From NCBI GenBank assembly GCA_934177555.1, contig CAKPPL010000039.1, positions 1 to 10,508 of the forward strand: DNA of 10,508 nt. Direction: 5' to 3'. Below the pieces are notes generated by a model, which did not search any database, was not told the origin of the DNA, and saw nothing but the letters and a program-made list of their open reading frames with translations. Below, piece after piece: positions 5,892 to 10,508 of this stretch. Source of the stretch: an uncultured Clostridia bacterium. GTDB lineage: Bacteria; Bacillota; Clostridia; TANB77; CAG-508. Made by a program: the position numbers and the translations under genes. Numbering within the stretch: the stretch's first letter is position 1; every line of letters begins with the position of its first letter.

Positions 5892-6815
5892 TTATTTATT
5901 TTTCTTTCCTTTTTTTAAGTATTCATCAATTTCTTTTAAAACATCTTCTGTGTTTTTACTTGCATCAATGTTTCTTTTCATTGCTCTTGGCACTTCTGAT
6001 TCATTCATATCTGTTTTTGCAGTTTCTGGTTTTCTATCTGCATTTAGCATTTCTGCAGCTCTATTTTTTTGAATTTCTCTTTTTTGCTCATATTCAATTT
6101 CATTTTTAGTTGGTTGTTGCATTTTAGAAGAAGCATAATAATATGTTTGATTATATTTTTTTGCAGAAACTGGTATTTTGTTATAAACAACTCCTGCAAC
6201 ATTTCCACCTACATTTCTTATGTCTCTTACAACTTTTTGTAAATCATCTTTTTTTGTTTGATTATGTGCTGTTACTATTATTGTTGAATCTACAATTCTT
6301 GATAATATAACTGAATCTGTAACAAGTTTTGATGGTGTACCATCTATTATTATTAAATCACATTCTTTTTTTAAATCTTCTATTAATTGTATCATTTGTT
6401 GTGTTATTAACAATTCTGATGGATTTGGTGGGATGTTTCCAGCAGGCATTAAATATAAATTAGGAACTTCAGTTTCTCTTATATAATTTAATAAATTTAC
6501 TGTATTCATATTACTTTCATTTACACCTGAAAGATAATTAGATAATCCTGGTCTTGGAGTTACTCCAAAAATATTATATAATCTACCTTTTCTCATATCT
6601 GCATCTATTAATACAACTCTTTTTTCAGCTTGTGCAAAGGCTACTGCTAAATTTGAAGCTGTCCAACTTTTTCCTTCACCTGGTAATGTAGATGTTACTA
6701 ATAGTGTTTGCATCTTTTTGCTTGAATTCATAAATTGGATATTTGTTCTTAATGTTCTAAAAACTTCTGAAACAGGAGATTTCGGATCTTTAAATGTTAT
6801 AAGTTCTTTTTTCAT
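5892..6815 (-). CDS. cpsD: Bacterial tyrosine kinase (BY-kinase) of the CpsD/CapB type with a long C-terminal tail
   Basis: A 307-residue cytoplasmic tyrosine autokinase, activated by the membrane protein CpsC encoded upstream and reset by CpsB downstream. The BY-kinase motifs are in order: EVFRTLRTN (17-25), Walker A GEGKS (46-50), Walker A' VVLIDAD (67-73), the PAGNIPPNPSELL loop (124-136) and Walker B LIIID (154-158), here followed by GTPSK rather than the common TPP. The autophosphorylated tyrosine cluster is YNQTYYY (Y221, Y225-Y227), with Y242 a little later. In typical CpsD proteins this cluster is the C terminus. Here about 65 charged residues follow (243-307), rich in Lys, Glu, Arg and Asn, with EVLK-like helical repeats and a KKGKKNK end. 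The ATG overlaps the stop of cpsC by one base (TAATG), indicating translational coupling. Kinase assignment is firm; the role of the tail is unknown. Confidence 0.93.
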   Translation of the reverse strand: MKKELITFKDPKSPVSEVFRTLRTNIQFMNSSKKMQTLLVTSTLPGEGKSWTASNLAVAFAQAEKRVVLIDADMRKGRLYNIFGVTPRPGLSNYLSGVNESNMNTVNLLNYIRETEVPNLYLMPAGNIPPNPSELLITQQMIQLIEDLKKECDLIIIDGTPSKLVTDSVILSRIVDSTIIVTAHNQTKKDDLQKVVRDIRNVGGNVAGVVYNKIPVSAKKYNQTYYYASSKMQQPTKNEIEYEQKREIQKNRAAEMLNADRKPETAKTDMNESEVPRAMKRNIDASKNTEDVLKEIDEYLKKGKKNK

Positions 6816-7543
6816 TATCTTCTTCCTCCTTTTTTCTTTTTCTTGCTTCCTTTTTCTACCATTCCAATATCATATATTGGAATAGATGCTAATACAGTTA
6901 ATCTACCAATTTTTTCTATATCTTCTGCTGATTTTATTGTAGTATCTAGCATATTTGATATTAATGCATACATTGCAGCAACTACAATTCCTATTGCAGT
7001 AAAAATTATTACATCTTTTGAATGATTAATGTTATATGGTCCTTGTGCAACTTCGGCTTCATCAACTACATGCACATTTTCCATGCCATAAAATTCTTTT
7101 ACTTTTTGAATGAAAACTTTTGCTGTTTCATTAGTTATTCTTGCAGCTAAAATTGGATCCTCATTTTTTACTGATATTATTATTACATCTGCATCAGATT
7201 CTGTGCTTACACTAATATTTTTTTCTATACTACTTTCATCAACATCTATTGCAAGATTTGAAATTACTGTTCTTATGGATGTTTTACTTTTTACTAATGC
7301 TGTATATGTTGATACTAACTTTGAATTTAAATTTACATCTGTTGTTGTTATTGATGAATCTGTTCCTTGTGATGTTGATGAATTTGTAGCTAATAATAAT
7401 TTTGTTGAAGACTGGTATTTAGGTGTTACAAATCCTAATGTATATATAACTCCCATAACTACAAATATTGCTATTATTAATAACATTTGTAGTCTTTTTT
7501 CTAAAAAAACTTGTAATAATTCTCTTAAATCTAGTTCTTCCAT
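6815..7543 (-). CDS. cpsC: CpsC/CapA-like polysaccharide co-polymerase (Wzz family), activator of the tyrosine kinase
   Basis: A 242-residue membrane protein with the CpsC plan. A short cytoplasmic start with the Wzz-type LDLRELLQVFLEKR motif (5-18) leads into transmembrane helix 1 (about 19-38). Then comes the typical TPKYQSSTKLLLA strand (40-52), an external domain to about residue 172, a second helix (about 175-198) and a cytoplasmic tail ending in KGSKKKKKGGRR. In Firmicutes this protein sets polysaccharide chain length and its cytoplasmic tail docks onto and activates the CpsD kinase. GGGGGA sits just ahead of the ATG, 12 bases after the preceding gene, and the 3' end overlaps cpsD by one base. 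The tail after helix 2 is short but basic. No polymerase, flippase or glycosyltransferase gene is seen in this operon, so the polymer it would act on is unknown. Confidence 0.9.
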   Translation of the reverse strand: MEELDLRELLQVFLEKRLQMLLIIAIFVVMGVIYTLGFVTPKYQSSTKLLLATNSSTSQGTDSSITTTDVNLNSKLVSTYTALVKSKTSIRTVISNLAIDVDESSIEKNISVSTESDADVIIISVKNEDPILAARITNETAKVFIQKVKEFYGMENVHVVDEAEVAQGPYNINHSKDVIIFTAIGIVVAAMYALISNMLDTTIKSAEDIEKIGRLTVLASIPIYDIGMVEKGSKKKKKGGRR

Positions 7544-7555
7544 CTTTTCCCCCTG

Positions 7556-8404
7556 TTATAATTCTTCTCTCTCTTTATCCTCTTGTACTTTTTTACAAGC
7601 AACTGTTATTACATATATTGCTATAAATATTGTTCCTATTACTAATATACCCATTCCAAAAGATACTATTTTTTGTAATATATCACTAATTATAGCTATT
7701 ATTACTTTAGAAAATGTATCATTAAAAATTTTTATTCCATTTACATCTACTTTTGATATAAATACATTGCTACAACATAAACAAAATGTTCCTGTTGAAA
7801 ATAACATTATTCCAAGGTTTTGAATGTCTTTTGATATTTTTTTACCATTTAATATAAATAATATTATTATACTTATAATTGTAACAATAATTACAACTTT
7901 ATATATTTTTTGTAAAATATTATTTATTTTTTCAAAACCATGATTTATTTTACTTTCATAATTTGTATGCAAAATTGTTTCTTTATATTCATCACATATA
8001 TGAGTAACAAATTGTTCTATTGCTGCTTTGTTTTTACTTGTCATTACATTTGTTTTATTTATGTTATTATTTAGGTTTTCTGCAATTTCAGTTGTATCTA
8101 TTTTAGTTTCTGTTCCTTCATAAATGTTTGAAATAATTAAATTAATATCTTCTTTTACTTTTTCTTCTGTACATATATTATCTAAAACTTCTTCATCTAA
8201 TCCTGATTGATATATGTATTTTTCAAAATTTGATTTTACTAAATCATATGTTTCTGCATAAAAATTTGCATCTTCTAAATTTTTTAAGACATAATTTTTG
8301 TCAAATAAAGTAGAAGTTGCTATTCTAAATATTCCTATAAATAAGAAACATACAACAAGTATTATCATAATTATGAATTTTATAATGTTTTTTAATACTT
8401 TCAT
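7556..8404 (-). CDS. Four-helix membrane protein of unknown function in the sortase/cps operon
   Basis: A 282-residue protein I do not recognise. Hydrophobic segments lie at about residues 7-27, 170-187, 197-216 and 248-270. Between the first two is a hydrophilic domain of about 140 residues (30-168), probably outside the cell, rich in Asn, Glu, Lys and Ile and predicted mostly helical. It has two cysteines (C78, C137) that could pair. The third helix holds FCLCC (208-212), a small cysteine cluster. The C terminus (KKVQEDKEREEL) is charged and cytoplasmic by the positive-inside rule. AAAGGAA precedes the ATG, which is 16 bases after the sortase stop; the CpsC gene follows 12 bases later. Its fixed place between sortase and CpsC suggests a helper for surface protein anchoring or for the Wzz/kinase complex, but nothing in the sequence proves either. 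Confidence 0.85.
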   Translation of the reverse strand: MKVLKNIIKFIIMIILVVCFLFIGIFRIATSTLFDKNYVLKNLEDANFYAETYDLVKSNFEKYIYQSGLDEEVLDNICTEEKVKEDINLIISNIYEGTETKIDTTEIAENLNNNINKTNVMTSKNKAAIEQFVTHICDEYKETILHTNYESKINHGFEKINNILQKIYKVVIIVTIISIIILFILNGKKISKDIQNLGIMLFSTGTFCLCCSNVFISKVDVNGIKIFNDTFSKVIIAIISDILQKIVSFGMGILVIGTIFIAIYVITVACKKVQEDKEREEL

Positions 8405-8420
8405 AATTAGTTCCTTTCAT

Positions 8421-9041
8421 TTATATACGTTCTGCATATACTACATATCTTTGTGTTGCATATCCAACATTATTAAATGGATAACATGTATATACCATTA
8501 ATATTTCTTTTTCTTTTTGAACAGGTAGTTTATCTACTTCTGTCTCTTTTATTAATTTCATATCATATATTTTATATTTATATTCTCCATATGTTGTTGT
8601 TACATCTATTTCATCACCTAATTTTAGTTCTGAAAATCTTCTAAACATTTTCTTAGAATTGTGTCCCATATAAATTATTGAGCCACCTTCTCCTGGAAAA
8701 TAACTTCCACTAGAATGTCCTACACCTTTTTTTAAGATTTCTAATGTATCTCCAAAATATACTGGTAATTCTACATCAATTTTACTAATTGTTAAAGTTG
8801 CATATTTAGTTCCATATTCAGGATAGTTAATCAATTTATTATTTTCTTCTATTGATGTTTGTTGTTCTTCTTTTTTTTCATCGATTGTTATTGATACTTT
8901 GTTCACTAACGAAAATGCTTCTTCTATTTTTTGCCCCCAAAATAGATATATTGTAAGCATTAATATTGCTGTAATAAATAAAGCAACTATTATGCTACTA
9001 ATAGTTGCTTTTATTACTTGAACAAATTTATTATTATGCAT
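8421..9041 (-). CDS. Class D-type sortase (membrane transpeptidase)
   Basis: A 206-residue cysteine transpeptidase that cuts surface proteins at their sorting motif and joins them to cell-wall peptide. One N-terminal signal-anchor helix (about 14-34) holds it in the membrane with the catalytic domain outside. The catalytic residues are all visible: H127 in YMGHNS, C186 in VYTCYPF and R198 in ATQRYVVYA. TCYPF and the short length point to class D rather than A or B. The strand TLTISKIDVELPVYFG (82-97) is the usual start of the sortase fold. The ATG (9039-9041) overlaps the end of the upstream LAYTG-protein gene by 8 bases and has only a weak ribosome site, so translation is probably coupled. 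The two secreted proteins upstream, with LAYTG and LPKTG motifs, are its likely substrates. Family call is firm, class assignment likely. Confidence 0.93.
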   Translation of the reverse strand: MHNNKFVQVIKATISSIIVALFITAILMLTIYLFWGQKIEEAFSLVNKVSITIDEKKEEQQTSIEENNKLINYPEYGTKYATLTISKIDVELPVYFGDTLEILKKGVGHSSGSYFPGEGGSIIYMGHNSKKMFRRFSELKLGDEIDVTTTYGEYKYKIYDMKLIKETEVDKLPVQKEKEILMVYTCYPFNNVGYATQRYVVYAERI

Positions 9042-9555
9042 TTACAAGTGTTCTCTTTGCTACAACAGTTATAGCTAGGGCAATTACTGCTATTGAAGAA
9101 ACAACTAAAACCATGTTAACGTTATTTCCTGTGTATGCTAATTTTCCACTGTTATTTGTAACAGTTTCGATTAATTTTCCATCTTTGTAAACTTCTACAG
9201 AAGATGTTTTGAAAACTAATTTTACTCCAGCTATATCAGCTGCTGCATTTGCGATTGCTTTTAATTCGCTTTTTTCTCCAGCTGTTAATTCTGAGTAATT
9301 TTTAGCTCCAGCTCTTTCCATTACAGCTACAGCTTCATCTGCTTTAGCTAAGATTTTATCTGCATCAGCATCTGTTACAGGATTATCAGCTAAAAATCTT
9401 TCGATTTTTACTTTATCTGCTGATGTCATTCCATATTTAGATCCTTTTGCATATAATTTATCAGCTAAATCTGCTGATGTTGCAGCATTTACTACTGTTG
9501 CAAATGCCATTACTAGCATAACGAATAATAATGATACTGTTAAAAATTTTTTCAT
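9034..9555 (-). CDS. Small secreted surface protein with a variant LAYTG sorting signal
   Basis: A 173-residue precursor. Residues 1-24 form a signal peptide (MKKFLTVSLL... ending VNA-A, a good signal peptidase site). The mature part (25-135) is Ala/Lys/Asp-rich and looks mostly helical to about residue 110, followed by a short beta-rich piece (KLVFKTSSVEVYKDGKLIETV). The end has sorting-signal layout: LAYTG (139-143), a hydrophobic helix (148-166) and a short tail with KR. The motif has Ala where LPXTG has Pro; LAXTG is known as the preference of class E sortases, yet the sortase next door looks class D. It has its own strong promoter (9593-9621), a GGGAG ribosome site, and higher G+C with different codon choice (many GCT/GCA) than its neighbours, suggesting abundant expression. 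It overlaps the sortase start by 8 bases. The molecular function of the helical part is unknown. Confidence 0.88.
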   Translation of the reverse strand: MKKFLTVSLLFVMLVMAFATVVNAATSADLADKLYAKGSKYGMTSADKVKIERFLADNPVTDADADKILAKADEAVAVMERAGAKNYSELTAGEKSELKAIANAAADIAGVKLVFKTSSVEVYKDGKLIETVTNNSGKLAYTGNNVNMVLVVSSIAVIALAITVVAKRTLVNA

Positions 9556-9592
9556 TTTTACACTCTCCCTTTCTTTTGCTAAATTCTATTAA

Positions 9593-9621
9593 ATTATAAC
9601 ATTTCATAAAATATATTGCAA
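9593..9621 (-). promoter_or_regulatory. Strong predicted promoter of the LAYTG-protein gene
   Basis: The minus strand has TTGCAA (9621-9616), 17 bases and a perfect TATAAT (9598-9593) preceded by TG at the extended -10 position (TGTTATAAT). Transcription would start near 9586, about 31 bases before the ATG. It is the best promoter match in the window and lies in the 84-base gap after the LPKTG-protein gene, so the rest of the operon can be read independently of the first gene. Confidence 0.78.
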
Positions 9622-9639
9622 TAGTTTTTCTGAAATTTT

Positions 9640-10386
9640 TTATTTAATTTGTATTTTTTTATATTGTTTTCTAAATATATAGCCTAAAGCGATTACTATA
9701 AGTGCTATCACTGGAAATACTTTACTATAACCTGTTTTAGGTAAAGTATTTTTTTGAGTTATTGTTTCATCTTTAGTATCAGTTGTAGTCACTTTATTTT
9801 CTTCTGCAGGTGTTTCTGTTTTTTCTATTGTTTCATTCTTATTATTATTTTTTTCTTTATCTTTATCTGTATTTTCTATTTCTTGTTTTTTTTCATTTTT
9901 TATTGTTATATTACTTGTTAATGTTTTTATATCAAAATCTTCTATTCCATCTGTAAATTCTTCTAATTCAAATGTTACTTTTGTTTCTGCTTCATTTACG
10001 TCATCAGAAATAGTTAATTTTATTTCTACAGTGTCATCTCCTTGTTTCAAAGTTTTAGGATCTAAAACAATTCTATTAGTACTTGATGAATATGTAGCTG
10101 TATTTCCATTTAATCCATTTACACTTACTTTTGAAAAAACATTTTCATCATATTTTAATGTACCCCTATAACTTATAATTGTTCCTTCTGTAGCTCCTTG
10201 TAATTCTTTTAATGATATTTTTAATGTAATTTCTTTACTTTCTTGTATATTAACATTTACACTATTTGTAATCTCTAATTGTGCTTTAACTTTGGCTTCT
10301 TCTTCCAAACTTTGTTGCCCATAACATAATGTACTCATAGAAAACACCATAAAAATAATGATAAAACTTACTATAATTTTTTTCAT
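9640..10386 (-). CDS. LPXTG-anchored secreted protein with a cohesin-like beta domain
   Basis: A 248-residue precursor of a cell-wall anchored protein. A signal peptide spans about 1-23 (KK start, hydrophobic core, cleavage likely after CYG). Residues about 35-160 look like an all-beta, cohesin-like module. Features are KISLKELQG, then ISYRGTLKYDENVFSKVSV, a Ser/Thr turn and NRIVLDPKTL, then DTVEIKLTISDDV and VTFELEEFTDG. Next is a charged, low-complexity linker (about 165-213; Lys, Glu, Asn, Thr) that would span the wall. The C terminus is a classic sorting signal: LPKTG (215-219), hydrophobic helix, then RKQYKKIQIK. GGAGGT lies 6 bases before the ATG. It is the first gene of the operon in this window, 84 bases before the LAYTG gene, and the nearby sortase is its probable anchoring enzyme. 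Cohesin likeness is by pattern only; I see no dockerin protein here, so ligand binding is unproven. Confidence 0.88.
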   Translation of the reverse strand: MKKIIVSFIIIFMVFSMSTLCYGQQSLEEEAKVKAQLEITNSVNVNIQESKEITLKISLKELQGATEGTIISYRGTLKYDENVFSKVSVNGLNGNTATYSSSTNRIVLDPKTLKQGDDTVEIKLTISDDVNEAETKVTFELEEFTDGIEDFDIKTLTSNITIKNEKKQEIENTDKDKEKNNNKNETIEKTETPAEENKVTTTDTKDETITQKNTLPKTGYSKVFPVIALIVIALGYIFRKQYKKIQIK

Positions 10387-10432
10387 GTGTATACCTCCAT
10401 TCTTTTTGTCTATTTACACATATTTATAATAA

Positions 10433-10461
10433 ATTTTATCATTTTTTGTCATTTTGAACAA
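10433..10461 (-). promoter_or_regulatory. Predicted promoter of the surface-protein operon
   Basis: The minus strand has TTGTTC (10461-10456), 17 bases and TAAAAT (10438-10433) with TG at the extended -10 position (TGATAAAAT). Transcription would start near 10426, giving a leader of about 40 bases that includes the GGAGGT site of the LPKTG gene. A tandem repeat lies just upstream at 10473-10495. Confidence 0.6.
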
Positions 10462-10472
10462 TAGATTTTATA

Positions 10473-10495
10473 TTACATTTTGTTTACATTTTTGT
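10473..10495. repeat. Tandem TTACATTTT(T)GT direct repeat upstream of the surface operon promoter
   Basis: TTACATTTTGT (10473-10483) is followed directly by TTACATTTTTGT (10484-10495), an 11-bp step with one extra T in the second copy. The block starts 12 bases upstream of the predicted -35 element, much as the phased repeats do at cpaB. It may be an activator site; in sequence this AT-rich, chance is a real possibility. Confidence 0.35.
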
Positions 10496-10508
10496 TTCAA
10501 TTTTATTA

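Noticed and set aside
7110..7823. Plus-strand open frame of 237 codons
   Set aside because: It is antisense to cpsC and the four-helix membrane protein, both of which have clear ribosome sites and recognisable features. The translated sequence is low-complexity and matches no family I know.
9640..10386. Lipoprotein reading of the LPKTG protein because of Cys21 in the signal peptide
   Set aside because: The residues before the cysteine (STL-C) do not form a proper lipobox with a small residue at -1, and the C-terminal sorting signal already explains anchoring.
1..10508. CRISPR array, tRNA, rRNA, insertion sequence, phage or toxin-antitoxin genes
   Set aside because: No spaced repeat array, cloverleaf, transposase motif or terminal inverted repeat was seen, and all gaps are under about 125 bases.

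Overview
The window comes from a very AT-rich, spore-forming Gram-positive bacterium, most likely an uncultured member of the Clostridia. Three things point there: an alpha/beta-type small acid-soluble spore protein (4855-5064), a class D-type sortase with sortable surface proteins, and strong AGGAGG-type ribosome binding sites. TGA is used as a stop, so the code looks standard. Nearly all genes are on the minus strand, so the text below follows transcription from right to left.

Region 1 (10508 to 5178) is a cell-surface operon. It begins with an LPKTG-anchored secreted protein. A second small secreted protein follows, ending in the variant sorting motif LAYTG and carrying its own near-consensus promoter. 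Then come a class D-type sortase, a four-helix membrane protein of unknown function, and a CpsC/Wzz-like polymerisation regulator, its tyrosine autokinase (CpsD) and a PHP-family tyrosine phosphatase (CpsB). The genes are tightly packed or overlapping. A hairpin ends the operon and probably also serves the convergent spore-protein gene. No glycosyltransferase is visible, so the kinase/phosphatase module is embedded in a sortase operon rather than an obvious capsule operon.

Region 2 (5177 to 3838) holds the spore-protein gene on the plus strand and, divergent from it, a Cof-type HAD phosphatase with a readable promoter. Both look like housekeeping or sporulation genes unrelated to their neighbours.

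Region 3 (3837 to 1) is the start of a Tad/Flp-pilus-like assembly operon. It encodes a CpaB-like SAF protein, a degenerate ParA/MinD-fold protein, a CpaE/TadZ-like protein with a deviant Walker A motif, and the first 324 residues of a probable CpaF/TadA secretion ATPase that leaves the window. Its promoter (TTGCTT-17 bp-TAAAAT) is preceded by three exact TTTGTAATA repeats and one degenerate copy, all on an 11-bp phase, which suggests a dedicated activator. The rest of the pilus machinery (TadB, TadC, pilins, prepilin peptidase) would lie to the left, outside the window.

No tRNA, rRNA, CRISPR array, insertion sequence or phage gene was seen. No gene-free gap exceeds about 125 bases. The most unusual points are the phased repeats upstream of cpaB, the paired degenerate and deviant ATPases, the membrane-anchored N-terminal extension of the CpaF-like protein, the two different sorting motifs beside one sortase, and the tyrosine kinase whose tyrosine cluster is not terminal.
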